Shown piece by piece: positions 16,998 to 26,510 of a DNA stretch of 64,000 bases. Position 1 is the stretch's first letter, and each line of letters begins with the position of its first letter. The notes under the pieces are model-generated. The model made no database searches. It had not been told where the DNA came from and saw nothing but the letters and a program-made list of their open reading frames with translations. Source of the stretch: an uncultured Mycoplasmatota bacterium (GTDB taxonomy: Bacteria; Bacillota_I; Bacilli_A; RF39; UBA660); assembly GCA_948434005.1 (NCBI GenBank), contig CAOJEH010000003.1, forward strand, positions 1 to 64,000. Direction: 5' to 3'. Made by a program: the position numbers and the translations under genes.

Positions 16998-19900
16998 ATA
17001 TTCTTTCTACATCAATATATGCTTCTACATCGTTTAACATATATTTATTTTCTACTTCTTTCTTTTCAATTTTTTCTGCTAAAGTTTCTTGCATAATATA
17101 ATCTTTATACATATTTATCATTTTATCTAATACTTCATTACCATTATAATATACATTGATATGGTCAGTTATAATAAAGTCTTTTTCTTTTCTTAAACTT
17201 TGAATAGTTCTTACCATTTCACGAGCAAGTCCTTCTAATATTAAATCTTCTGTTAAATTTGTATTTAGAATTACACAAGTATTATTATCGTTACTAGCAG
17301 CATAACCCTCTTTTACATTTATAGATAATAATGTATTAGCACTATCTAGTGTAAAGTCTTCTCCTTCTAGTTTTATAGTTAATGGTTCATTTGTAACTTT
17401 ATAACAATCTTCACTAGACATATTTTTTAATACTTCTTGTAATGGTTTAATTTTTGGTCCTAATTCTTTTCCTAAAACTTTGAAATTAGGTTTTAGAGAA
17501 TAAGTTAAATATTTAGTCATATCAGTCTTATATGTAATAGTTTTTACATTTAATTCTTCTTTAATTATTTCATCTAAATTTCCTATTATATCTTTAACAC
17601 TTGAATCTAGAATAACTTCACTAATTGGTTGACGGACTTTTATATTAACTTCTTCTCTAGCATCTCTTCCTAATCTACAAATATCTCTTACTAAATCCAT
17701 TTTCTCTTCTATATTTTCGTTTATTAAACTTTCACATACATCTGGAAAATCAGAAAGATGAACACTTTCTTCGCCTGTAAGTTTAGTATATATTTCGTCT
17801 GAGATAAATGGCGTTACTGGAGCTGTTATCTTAGCTAGAGTTACTAATACTTCGTATGTAGTTAGATATACACTTCTTTTACTTAATGTTAATTCACTAT
17901 CCCAGAATCTTCTTCTATTACTTCTAATATACCAATTTGATAAATCATCATTTAAAAACGGTATAATTGCTTTAACTACTTTGTTTAAATCATATTCTTC
18001 ATAACCTTCTGTTACTGTCTTTACCAATCTATTACATTTAGATAATAACCATTTATCAATTAGTTCTCTATCTTCTACTGAAACATCATATTCTCTTGGA
18101 TCAATATTATCTGCATTAGCATACATTTCAAAGAAAGAATATGCATTTTTTAGAGTTGAAATATATTTAGAATAAATTTCTTTAAGTCCTTCTGAATCAA
18201 ATCTAAGTGGGGTCCATACTGGAGATACATATGGTAAATAAAATCTTACTGTATCTGCTCCATACTCTTTAATTGTAGTAAATGGCTCTACTATATTACC
18301 TTTAGATTTAGACATTTTCTTTCCATGCTTATCTAATAATAAATCATTTACTAATACATTTTTATATGGGGCTTTTCCAGTTATAAATACTGAAATTACT
18401 AAAAGTGTATAAAACCATCCACGAGTTTGGTCTATTCCTTCTGCAATAAAGTCTGCTGGAAATTGTTCTTCCCATAATTCTTTATTTTCAAATGGATAAT
18501 GATATTGACTAAATGGCATTGAACCAGAATCAAACCAACAATCTATTACATCAGTTACACGGCTCATTTTTTCGCCACATTTAGGACAAGTTATATGAAC
18601 ATCATCAACATATGGTCTATGTAAGTCAATTGTTCCATCAATATCTTCAATAGCTTTTTCTACTAATTCCTTACGAGAACCAATCATTTCATCATGTCCA
18701 CAACTACATCTCCATAATGGCAGTGGTGTTCCCCAATAACGATTTCTAGAAATTGCCCAATCTTTCATATTTTCTAACCAATTTCCAAATCTTTTTTCTC
18801 CTACAAATGAAGGATGCCAATTAATAGTTTTATTAGCTTCTATTATTTTATCTTTTAATTTGGTTGTTTCTATATAAAAACTTGGTTTAGAATAATAAAT
18901 TAAAGGTGTATGACATCTCCAACAATGAGGATATTGATGTGATATTTTTTGTTTTTTAAATAACTTGTCATTTTCTTTTAAATATTTAATTACTTCTATA
19001 TCAGCATCAAATACTAACATTCCTTTCCATAAACCATCCGAGTATTTTCCATCTTCTCCTACAGGATTTAAATATGGTAAATTGTATTCTTTTCCAACTA
19101 GCGCATCATCTTCACCAAAAGCAGGTGCAATATGAACAATACCTGTACCATCTGACATAGTTACATAATCTGCACATGTGACAAAGAAGGCTTTTTTATT
19201 AACTTCAAAGTCTGGTATTAATTGTTCATACTCTAAATATTCTAAATCCTTACCTTTATATTCTTCTAATATTTTTACTTCATCTCCTAAAACTTTGGAA
19301 ACTAAAGTTTTACCAAGAATAAATTTATTGCCTTGAGATTCTACTTTTACATAATCTTCATCTTTATTAACACATAATGCAACATTAGAAGATAGAGTCC
19401 AAGGTGTTGTTGTCCAAACTAAGAAATAGCAATCTTCATCTTTCTTTTTAAATGGTACTATTACGGTATTAGCAGTACTTTCTTCATATCCTTGGGCTAC
19501 TTCATGAGAGGCTAGTCCTGTACCACATCTTGGACAGTATGGAAGTATTTTACTTCCTTCATAAAATAGTCCTTCTTCAAAGAATTTTTGAAGTATCCAC
19601 CATTCTGTTTCTATATAGTTATTGTCATATGTAACATATGGATTTTTTAAGTCAATAAATTGTCCCATTTCTTCAGTAAGTCTTGTAAATGATTCCTCAT
19701 TTTCCCAAACAATTTTACGGCATTCTTTATTAAATTTCTCAATACCATATTTTTCTATATCTTTTTTACCTGAAAAACCAAGTTGTTTTTCTACTTGTAA
19801 CTCAACAGGTAGACCATGTGTATCCCAACCTACTTTACGTATGACTTTATGTCCTCTCATAGTTTGATATTTACAAAATGAATCTTTTAAGAATTTAGCC

Positions 19901-20082
19901 ATCATATGATGAAGACCAGGATGACCATTTGCAGTAGCAGGTCCATCATAAAATACAAATTTTTCACTATCTATTCTATTATCTATAGACCTATTTAGGA
20001 TGTTATAAATTCCACCCCATTTTTCTAATATATCTTTTTCTACTTCATTAGTTTTTTTATTTATTAGTTTTTCAAATTTCAT
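16996..20082 (-). CDS. ileS: Isoleucyl-tRNA synthetase, type 2
   Basis: 1028 residues, class I synthetase charging tRNA-Ile. The HIGH-equivalent is HPGLHH in PATANGHPGLHHM, KMSKS is intact (GKKMSKSKGN), and editing-domain motifs are present (LVWTTTPWTLSSN, GTGIVHIAPAFGEDD). Zinc-type CxxC pairs occur in the insertion regions (YCPRCG, CWRC, CPKCG). The active-site context and the C-terminus (LNDVEAYIDVER), which lacks the terminal zinc ribbon of the usual bacterial enzyme, place it in the type-2 (eukaryote-like) class, known for intrinsic mupirocin resistance. It lies 16 bases after an antiporter gene and has a clear AAGGAGT site. Both are under an isoleucine T-box leader. Confidence 0.97.
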   Translation of the reverse strand: MKFEKLINKKTNEVEKDILEKWGGIYNILNRSIDNRIDSEKFVFYDGPATANGHPGLHHMMAKFLKDSFCKYQTMRGHKVIRKVGWDTHGLPVELQVEKQLGFSGKKDIEKYGIEKFNKECRKIVWENEESFTRLTEEMGQFIDLKNPYVTYDNNYIETEWWILQKFFEEGLFYEGSKILPYCPRCGTGLASHEVAQGYEESTANTVIVPFKKKDEDCYFLVWTTTPWTLSSNVALCVNKDEDYVKVESQGNKFILGKTLVSKVLGDEVKILEEYKGKDLEYLEYEQLIPDFEVNKKAFFVTCADYVTMSDGTGIVHIAPAFGEDDALVGKEYNLPYLNPVGEDGKYSDGLWKGMLVFDADIEVIKYLKENDKLFKKQKISHQYPHCWRCHTPLIYYSKPSFYIETTKLKDKIIEANKTINWHPSFVGEKRFGNWLENMKDWAISRNRYWGTPLPLWRCSCGHDEMIGSRKELVEKAIEDIDGTIDLHRPYVDDVHITCPKCGEKMSRVTDVIDCWFDSGSMPFSQYHYPFENKELWEEQFPADFIAEGIDQTRGWFYTLLVISVFITGKAPYKNVLVNDLLLDKHGKKMSKSKGNIVEPFTTIKEYGADTVRFYLPYVSPVWTPLRFDSEGLKEIYSKYISTLKNAYSFFEMYANADNIDPREYDVSVEDRELIDKWLLSKCNRLVKTVTEGYEEYDLNKVVKAIIPFLNDDLSNWYIRSNRRRFWDSELTLSKRSVYLTTYEVLVTLAKITAPVTPFISDEIYTKLTGEESVHLSDFPDVCESLINENIEEKMDLVRDICRLGRDAREEVNIKVRQPISEVILDSSVKDIIGNLDEIIKEELNVKTITYKTDMTKYLTYSLKPNFKVLGKELGPKIKPLQEVLKNMSSEDCYKVTNEPLTIKLEGEDFTLDSANTLLSINVKEGYAASNDNNTCVILNTNLTEDLILEGLAREMVRTIQSLRKEKDFIITDHINVYYNGNEVLDKMINMYKDYIMQETLAEKIEKKEVENKYMLNDVEAYIDVERI

Positions 20083-20098
20083 ATTAATTACTCCTTCC

Positions 20099-21055
20099 TT
20101 ATCCCATAATTACATAACTGTAATATATAACAAATATTATTAAAAATATTATTCCTTCTTTTTTGCTTATTTTATAATCTTTAAAACTAAATAAGAATAA
20201 TAGGACTGCTGATAAAAGCATTGCAAATAAATCAATATAACTAAATGAAATATGTGAAATATTTCCAAATATAGCAACAGGCATTCCAATTACTATACCA
20301 ATATTGAAAATGTTACTTCCTACTACATTACCTATAGCTATGTCATATTCACCTTTTTTAGTTGCCACTACACTAGTTACTAGTTCTGGAAGTGATGTTC
20401 CTAAAGCAATAATTGTTAGTGATATTAATCTCTCACTTACTCCTAATATTTTAGCAATACTACTGGCGGAATCTACTACAGCATTACTTCCTAGCACTAA
20501 ACAAACTATACCTACTATAGTAAATAGTACTGATTTAATTAATCCATATTTTGGTTTTTCATCTGTAGATTCTTCTTCAACTTTATTTTTCATAACTGTA
20601 AATAAATAGTATATAAATATTAAGAAAAATAATAGTATAACTATTCCATCTGATCTTGATAAAATATTACTTTTTGCACCAGATAATAATTTATCATTAA
20701 TTAATACTATAAATAAAGTTGTAATTAGAATAGTAATTGGTAATTCTTTTTTTACAGTTGCATTCTTTACTTTTAAAAAGTGAATTGATCCTGCTATTCC
20801 TAATATTAATAATATATTTAAAATATTACTTCCTATTACATTTCCAAGGACTATATCTCCACTACCACTTACCATTGATTTAATTGATACAGCAAATTCT
20901 GGAGCACTTGTACCAAAAGCAACTATTGTTAGCGCTATTAACATCTTTGATAAGTGAAAATTCTCTGCAAGTGATGATGCAGCATCTACAAATAAATCTG
21001 CTCCTTTTACTAAGACAACAAATCCTATTACTAAAAGTATAATACTAACTAACAT
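20099..21055 (-). CDS. Calcium/sodium antiporter (CaCA family, YrbG-like)
   Basis: 318 residues from ATG 21055, which has GGAG 8 bases upstream; the ATG at 21061 is too close to it. About ten membrane helices in two inverted halves. Each half carries the alpha-repeat signature of Ca2+/cation exchangers: AFGTSAPEFAVSI with LGNVIGSNILN, and ALGTSLPELVTSV with IGNVVGSNIFN. The acidic residues of both GTS-PE motifs are intact, so ion exchange is expected; the exact ions cannot be read from sequence. A short acidic cytoplasmic loop (VEEESTDEKPK) separates the halves. It is the first gene after the isoleucine T-box and lies directly upstream of ileS. Confidence 0.93.
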   Translation of the reverse strand: MLVSIILLVIGFVVLVKGADLFVDAASSLAENFHLSKMLIALTIVAFGTSAPEFAVSIKSMVSGSGDIVLGNVIGSNILNILLILGIAGSIHFLKVKNATVKKELPITILITTLFIVLINDKLLSGAKSNILSRSDGIVILLFFLIFIYYLFTVMKNKVEEESTDEKPKYGLIKSVLFTIVGIVCLVLGSNAVVDSASSIAKILGVSERLISLTIIALGTSLPELVTSVVATKKGEYDIAIGNVVGSNIFNIGIVIGMPVAIFGNISHISFSYIDLFAMLLSAVLLFLFSFKDYKISKKEGIIFLIIFVIYYSYVIMG

Positions 21056-21089
21056 TTTCATCTCTCCTTATATAAAATTATATGTAAAT

Positions 21090-21302
21090 AAAAAACTATT
21101 CTTCCAAATAAGGACGAATAGTTCGCGGTACCACCTTAATTTATGGATAATTTATCCATACACTTAATTCACTTAACGCGTGTTAACGGTTTTAGCTTAT
21201 CCCTAAAACGCACTTGAAAGTGATCTAAATATTACAACTTAACTTCTTTCCACCAACCAGAAGCTCTCTAAATAAGTTTTATAATATTCCGTCTTTCGCT
21301 CT
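21090..21302 (-). promoter_or_regulatory. T-box riboswitch leader (tRNA-Ile, specifier AUC)
   Basis: Minus-strand leader of about 210 bases. The conserved T-box AGGTGGTACCGCG lies at 21136-21124. Stem I shows a basal helix GAAAG/CTTTC, an upper helix AATATTAT/GTAATATT, and the AGAGAG and GGTTGGTG elements. The specifier loop between the helices reads TAGATCA, with codon ATC (Ile) at 21224-21222. A terminator hairpin (AACTATTC..GAATAGTT plus T run, 21122-21091) overlaps the T-box bulge pairing region. Uncharged tRNA-Ile would allow read-through into the antiporter gene and ileS. Confidence 0.92.
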
Positions 21303-21316
21303 TGCTTTACCTCAAT

Positions 21317-21346
21317 AATATAACATATCACAAAAGAAAAAGTCAA
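21317..21346 (-). promoter_or_regulatory. Promoter of the T-box leader
   Basis: -35 TTGACT (21346-21341), 18-base spacer, -10 TATATT (21322-21317). The -35 box is the distal part of the 3' arm of the ftsZ terminator hairpin. Confidence 0.65.
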
Positions 21347-21358
21347 TTATAATTGACT
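21336..21358 (-). terminator. Terminator of ftsZ
   Basis: Perfect 18-base palindrome AGTCAATTATAATTGACT followed by TTTTTCTTTT, 7 bases after the ftsZ stop. Confidence 0.75.
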
Positions 21359-21364
21359 CTTATT

Positions 21365-22522
21365 TTAATAATTCCTATCCTTTAAGAATGGAGGTAAATC
21401 AAATTCACTATCATCATTTGGTGCTTGATCTACTTCATCTTCTATATTATTAGGTAAAGTTTCCTCACGTGGTTGATATTGTCTTTCGGTCTCTATTCTA
21501 GTATTTCTCTTTGGTTGTGCTGCAACATTACTATATACAGGTCTATTCATATCATCTAATTCTTTTGCTTTGTTTTTGTCAAAACCAGTTGCAATAACTG
21601 TTACAATTACTTCATCAGACAAGTTCTCATTAATTACAGATCCGAATATCGTATTTATATCTGTATTTGCTGCTGCTCTTACAACTTCTGCTGCTTGTTC
21701 TGCTTCAAATAAAGTTAAGTTTACGCCACCTGTAATATTAATAATTGCATCTGTTGCGCCATCTATTGATGTTTCTAATAGTGGTGATGATACTGCTTGT
21801 TTAGCTGCTTCTATAGCTCTATCTTCACCCATACCAATACCAATTCCTATAATAGCGTGACCAGACTGTTGCATTACAGCTCTAACATCAGCAAAGTCTA
21901 AGTTAACAAGTCCTACTACAGCAATTAAATCTGATATTGATTGAACACCACGACGTAAGACGTTATCAACTTCTTTAAATGCTTCTAACATTGGAGTGGA
22001 TTTATCAATAATCTCTCTTAATCTATCATTAGGTATAACAATTAAAGTATCTACATGTTTTCTTAATTCTTCAATTCCTTCTAAAGCATTTTGCATTCTC
22101 TTTTTACCTTCAAATGAGAATGGTTTAGTTACAATTGCAACTGTAAGTGCACCTAATGCTTGCGCAATTTCAGCAACTACAGGGGCTGCTCCAGTACCAG
22201 TTCCTCCACCCATTCCGCAAGTAACAAATACCATATCTGCTCCTGCTAAGGCATCTTCTATTTCTTTTTTAGATTCTACTGCAGCTTCTTTACCAATATC
22301 AGGTCTAGCTCCTGCTCCTAAACCATCTGTAAGATTAGCTCCTATTTGGATTTTTACATCTGCTTTAGAACTATTTAATACTTGTAGGTCAGTATTTGCA
22401 GCAATAAATTCTACTCCTTTAACACCAGACTCTACCATTCTATTAATAGCGTTACCGCCTCCACCACCAAGACCGATAACCTTTATTTTCGCCAATTGAT
22501 CCATTTCTAATCCGCCTATCAT
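21365..22522 (-). CDS. ftsZ: Cell division protein FtsZ
   Basis: Tubulin-like GTPase that forms the Z-ring. The start at 22522 is preferred (AGGAGG 9 bases upstream, and the N-terminus [17 protein letters not shown] aligns with other FtsZ proteins); a longer frame from 22546 would overlap ftsA. 385 residues: GTP-binding signature GGGTGTG, T7-loop NLDFADVR, then a short Gln/Asn/Glu-rich linker and the C-terminal peptide [11 protein letters not shown], which recruits FtsA and other partners. It lies 13 bases after ftsA. Its terminator overlaps the promoter of the following T-box unit. Confidence 0.98.
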   Translation of the reverse strand: MIGGLEMDQLAKIKVIGLGGGGGNAINRMVESGVKGVEFIAANTDLQVLNSSKADVKIQIGANLTDGLGAGARPDIGKEAAVESKKEIEDALAGADMVFVTCGMGGGTGTGAAPVVAEIAQALGALTVAIVTKPFSFEGKKRMQNALEGIEELRKHVDTLIVIPNDRLREIIDKSTPMLEAFKEVDNVLRRGVQSISDLIAVVGLVNLDFADVRAVMQQSGHAIIGIGIGMGEDRAIEAAKQAVSSPLLETSIDGATDAIINITGGVNLTLFEAEQAAEVVRAAANTDINTIFGSVINENLSDEVIVTVIATGFDKNKAKELDDMNRPVYSNVAAQPKRNTRIETERQYQPREETLPNNIEDEVDQAPNDDSEFDLPPFLKDRNY

Positions 22523-22535
22523 ATACCTTATCCTC

Positions 22536-23774
22536 CTAATTCTCAAAAAATCGACCGAACACTCTATTTATAATATTTCCATTATTATTAGTATTTTCAT
22601 TTACTGATATTAATGTATTAATATCTTCTTCACTTAACATATTAATACTTTTATCTCGTAAGCTCAACTTACTATCTATATATTTAATAAGTCCTAATGC
22701 ACTACTATATTTATTATGTCTAATTCCCATAGTAGTAATATTAGATACTCTAGCTTTAATACCTAGTATATTCTCAACTAAATATTGAAATCCTGCTAGT
22801 TCGCTTACTCCTCCTGTTATAATTATATAACTAATTTCTCTTTTTGTTAAGTTTTTTATCTCTTTTTTTGATATTTTTAAAATTTGATCACATCTAGATT
22901 CTACTACTTTTGAAATATCTAACTGATTAATTTCCTTTTTTTCACCTGCTATTGTAGTAATTTCACATACTTCATTAGTATCCGCATACTCTGATGCTGC
23001 AACAACAAAATTTTCTTTTAACTCTCTTGATAATTTACTATCTATCTTATATATATATGATAAATCACTATCTATATTTTTACTTCCAACATTAATTGTT
23101 TTACTTTTAATTATAATTCCTTTATTAAATATTGAAATATTAGTACTATCTTCTCCAATGTTTATAACTGCTCCTACTTCTTTATCAAGATTTTTATTTC
23201 TCGCCTCATAATAATCTCCAATCGATGTATAAGCTATATCTATAACTTCTAAACCACTTAATTTTAATACTTCTAAAATCCTATATATTATATCTTTTGG
23301 AGATGTTGAGATAAGTACTTTAGCACCTAATTCAGATCCCATCATTCCTTTAGGATTTTTTATATTATCATTATCATCAACTCTAAAACTAATAGGTATT
23401 GCGGTTATAAGCTCTTCATTTGGATCGATACGTCCTTTCACAGAATCTGTTATTACTCTTGATATTTCATGACCAGTTATTCTAGTCTCATCATCAAAAC
23501 CAATTGACCCTACTGTTATATCCATTTTGCATGCAGTAGTAGGAACACATGCTATAACTTTATTAATTTTAATACTTAATTTATCATTAATACTTTTTAT
23601 AGCCTTTTTAGTAGCATTAATAGCTTGTCTAACATCAACTATATTTCCTCTTTTAATTCCTTCTGATGGAGAATCTATACTTGCTATAACATTATAACTA
23701 TTTCCTATTTTATTACATACTAATATCTTAATACTATTAGTACCTAATTCTATACTAGTATAATAATCATTCAT
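22536..23774 (-). CDS. ftsA: Cell division protein FtsA
   Basis: Actin-like ATPase that tethers FtsZ to the membrane. 412 residues from ATG 23774 (GGAG 9 bases upstream; the upstream in-frame ATG is unsupported). Actin-fold motifs include [13 protein letters not shown] (phosphate 1), [17 protein letters not shown] (phosphate 2) and [13 protein letters not shown] (adenosine motif), plus the family-specific 1C domain. The C-terminal end [15 protein letters not shown] fits the amphipathic membrane-targeting helix. It is more diverged than FtsZ. It heads the ftsA-ftsZ unit behind its own probable promoter (-10 TATAAT at 23805-23800). Confidence 0.95.
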   Translation of the reverse strand: MNDYYTSIELGTNSIKILVCNKIGNSYNVIASIDSPSEGIKRGNIVDVRQAINATKKAIKSINDKLSIKINKVIACVPTTACKMDITVGSIGFDDETRITGHEISRVITDSVKGRIDPNEELITAIPISFRVDDNDNIKNPKGMMGSELGAKVLISTSPKDIIYRILEVLKLSGLEVIDIAYTSIGDYYEARNKNLDKEVGAVINIGEDSTNISIFNKGIIIKSKTINVGSKNIDSDLSYIYKIDSKLSRELKENFVVAASEYADTNEVCEITTIAGEKKEINQLDISKVVESRCDQILKISKKEIKNLTKREISYIIITGGVSELAGFQYLVENILGIKARVSNITTMGIRHNKYSSALGLIKYIDSKLSLRDKSINMLSEEDINTLISVNENTNNNGNIINRVFGRFFEN

Positions 23775-23799
23775 ACTATCATTCTCCAATCTTAATATT

Positions 23800-23828
23800 A
23801 TTATACTATAAAGTTTAAAAAACACCAA
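23800..23828 (-). promoter_or_regulatory. Probable promoter of ftsA-ftsZ
   Basis: -10 TATAAT (23805-23800) with a 17-base spacer to a poor -35 TTGGTG (23828-23823). A short hairpin AAAAAC..GTTTTT just upstream could be a weak terminator of the preceding gene. Confidence 0.45.
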
Positions 23829-23845
23829 GAGTTTTTATAATTCTA

Positions 23846-25186
23846 TTATTCTTTATAATAAACTTCATAACCATATTTAGAATCTATTTTTTGATAATTC
23901 TCCATAATATATTTAGCAACTTCTTTAAAAAATTGTGAATCTTTTTTTCTTTCATTATACTCATTTGTAGATACTATAAATATTTTGTCATTATAACTAT
24001 CAACTTTTTCTATCATTTTATTAATACCATTATAACCAAAATTGCCATATAAAGGAACTGAAAAATAATCAATTTCATAATCATTTATAACATTATATAA
24101 TATATTACTATACCCTATAATTAATGGGTTATCAAATTTAGAAAAGTATTTATATATAGTTTCAGCTTCATTATAATCATCATTAAATACAATTGTATAC
24201 TTAAAGTGTTTTTCTTTAGATATAGTTATTACCTTTAATAAATCTATACTAACAATAAAAAGTATTAAAATTGACGATATTATAGATATGTTTTTTATTA
24301 GTTTATCATTAATTTTAATATAAGGAATTATCATTGCCAAAATACAATTAAAATACATCATAGAGTGAGAAAAATCAAATAGTGGGACTGCAAAAAGTAC
24401 TCCTAAAAACAAATAGTAATTACTAATTTCTTTTTTATTTTTTATTATAATAAAAATACTAATTGTAAATAAAAATATAGATAATATAAAAAATGGGGTA
24501 TTAATTTTTCCTGCTCCTACTCCATTTCTTTTGGAAAAATCAAATAATCCTAATATACATAAATCTATAAAACTATATAAAGACTTAGTAAGTATTAAGT
24601 ATATTAAAAATATACTTATTGGTATTATAATACCAATAAAACGTCTTACTATTTTTTTAGGTTCTTTCATATAAAAGATTACACTTGGTATTATAAAGAA
24701 TGCTCCTACTGTATGTTTTGAAAGAATTGCTAGAGAAATACATATTCCTATTAAGTAATCTTTATCACTATAATTCTTTTCTAAATATATGATTATTATC
24801 ATCATAAAAAAGCACATATAATTATAAGTTCCTATTATATTTGCTGTTATAGTAACACATGTAATTAATAAATATAAATATACCTTTTTTCCATATAATT
24901 TATAAAGTAGAGAAAAGGTAATTGTAACTAATAAGGCTTGTCCTAATAAAAACATATTAAAATTATCCCAAATCAATAATCCTACTGATTGATAAAAAAG
25001 ATATAGTGGTGTTGATATAGTATTAAAATCTAAATATGGTATTTCTCCTTTTATAAAAGCATGACTGAAGCAATAATTTGATGAAGGATCATTATAATTA
25101 TTATATATACCAAAAAACCATAATAATATAAATGAAACTATAAAAGTAATAACATATTTATAATTATTTTTAATAAAATTCTTCAT
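23846..25186 (-). CDS. GT-C-like polytopic membrane protein, paralogue B
   Basis: 446 residues from ATG 25186 (AGAGGT upstream); the longer frame would overlap the preceding gene by 38 bases. About ten to eleven membrane helices and a soluble C-terminal domain of about 110 residues. It is clearly paralogous to the upstream gene: GEIPYLDFNTISTPLYLF versus GLIPYKDFN...TPLYPF, SKHTVG versus TKQSVG, LCILGLFDF versus LCVYGLYDF, and both have FGYNG in the C-terminal domain. This topology and an acidic first outer loop are typical of lipid-linked GT-C glycosyltransferases. Here the loop reads DPSS where its paralogue has DE, so activity may differ. Substrate unknown. Confidence 0.65.
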   Translation of the reverse strand: MKNFIKNNYKYVITFIVSFILLWFFGIYNNYNDPSSNYCFSHAFIKGEIPYLDFNTISTPLYLFYQSVGLLIWDNFNMFLLGQALLVTITFSLLYKLYGKKVYLYLLITCVTITANIIGTYNYMCFFMMIIIIYLEKNYSDKDYLIGICISLAILSKHTVGAFFIIPSVIFYMKEPKKIVRRFIGIIIPISIFLIYLILTKSLYSFIDLCILGLFDFSKRNGVGAGKINTPFFILSIFLFTISIFIIIKNKKEISNYYLFLGVLFAVPLFDFSHSMMYFNCILAMIIPYIKINDKLIKNISIISSILILFIVSIDLLKVITISKEKHFKYTIVFNDDYNEAETIYKYFSKFDNPLIIGYSNILYNVINDYEIDYFSVPLYGNFGYNGINKMIEKVDSYNDKIFIVSTNEYNERKKDSQFFKEVAKYIMENYQKIDSKYGYEVYYKE

Positions 25187-25193
25187 AATACCT

Positions 25194-26507
25194 CTACTTT
25201 CTAATATACAACTTAAAGTCTTTAAACTCATCTATTTTTTTACATTTTTTACTTATATATATCAATGCATTAATATCAGTCTGATCATCTTTTGTAAATG
25301 TAGTTTGAACAACATATAATGCATTTTTTTGTTTATCTAATTCTTTATAAAGTTTATCTTCACCATTATATCCAAAATTACCTCTACTAATCAAATCTAA
25401 ATAAGTAATCTTTTTATCTGACATTAGTTTATATAAATATGAGCTACGACTTAAAAAAACAATATTATATTCATTATATTTATTATATATTTCTTTTATC
25501 TTATTTAACTCTTTTTCATGTTTATTAGAAATATATTTATATTCAAAATGATTAACTTTATTTGGATAATGAAAAGCTTGTCTACCTACAGTATTAAATA
25601 TAATAAGAGTATTTAATACTATCATTATTGCTATAGAAAGAATATTATAATTAATTCTTTTTATATTTATTCTTGGTACAATAATAAACATAGTAAATGC
25701 TATAATAAAATAGTTAAAATGATTTATATCAAACATAGGAACATCTATTGATAAAAAACCTAAGATATACCAATATATATAACTATCTCTTTTTTTGATT
25801 ATTAAATAAATCATTACAATTAAAGAAACTAAAAATAATATATAAATAAAATTAAAATCTAATCTATTATACTTACCAAAATCATATAATCCATATACAC
25901 ATAAATCTAAAAATTCTTTATAACTATTGCTTAATAATAAATATATAATAAATATAGTAAGTGGAAGGAATACTCCTATTAATCTTTTTGGTATCTTGTC
26001 TATTTTTTTATTAATACATAGATATATTATAGATGAAGCTAAAATACAAATACCTACAGACTGTTTCGTAAGAATCATTAATCCTAGTATAAACCCTATT
26101 ATATAATCACTTCTTTTTAATGATTCTAAATAACATAGTATGATTAATAAAAATAATAAAAACGAATTATATGAAGGATATATACAATTAAAAAAACAGA
26201 AGAATAAAATTAATAATATGTTTGCTTTATCTTTATACATTTTTTCACATAAATAAGACGATACTAATATTAATATAGCTTGTAATATTTGTACTATAAT
26301 TAGATTTGATTTTATAATTAAAAAAATTGAACATAAAAAAGGATAAAGCGGTGTTATAACCATATTAAAATCTTTATATGGGATTAATCCAGTTGCAATA
26401 TTATGGGCAAAGCCATAATTCCAAATTTCATCTAAATCTAGTGGTATAAATATTTGAAATATTAAAATTAGTATAAATAAAACAACGTATTTTATAATTT
26501 TTTTCAT
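25194..26507 (-). CDS. GT-C-like polytopic membrane protein, paralogue A
   Basis: 437 residues, about ten to eleven membrane helices, then a soluble C-terminal domain. The first outer loop contains DLDEIWNYGFAH (Asp26-Glu27) and GLIPYKDFN (Asp47), the acidic-loop pattern of GT-C glycosyltransferases (PMT/ArnT-like) that use polyprenyl-phosphate sugars at the outer membrane face; this assignment is by pattern only. GGAGTAAG precedes the start, which follows the divIB stop by 3 bases. The gene and its downstream copy appear to be a tandem duplication inside the murG-murB-divIB...ftsA block, so a role in surface glycosylation linked to division genes is possible but unproven. Confidence 0.65.
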   Translation of the reverse strand: MKKIIKYVVLFILILIFQIFIPLDLDEIWNYGFAHNIATGLIPYKDFNMVITPLYPFLCSIFLIIKSNLIIVQILQAILILVSSYLCEKMYKDKANILLILFFCFFNCIYPSYNSFLLFLLIILCYLESLKRSDYIIGFILGLMILTKQSVGICILASSIIYLCINKKIDKIPKRLIGVFLPLTIFIIYLLLSNSYKEFLDLCVYGLYDFGKYNRLDFNFIYILFLVSLIVMIYLIIKKRDSYIYWYILGFLSIDVPMFDINHFNYFIIAFTMFIIVPRINIKRINYNILSIAIMIVLNTLIIFNTVGRQAFHYPNKVNHFEYKYISNKHEKELNKIKEIYNKYNEYNIVFLSRSSYLYKLMSDKKITYLDLISRGNFGYNGEDKLYKELDKQKNALYVVQTTFTKDDQTDINALIYISKKCKKIDEFKDFKLYIRK

Positions 26508-26510
26508 ATC

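Noticed and set aside
19622-19867. 81-codon plus-strand frame inside ileS
   Set aside because: Lies wholly opposite a conserved synthetase domain; no start signals.
21996-22499. 167-codon plus-strand frame opposite ftsZ
   Set aside because: Pro/Ser/Ala-rich shadow of the conserved FtsZ coding sequence; no ribosome-binding site.
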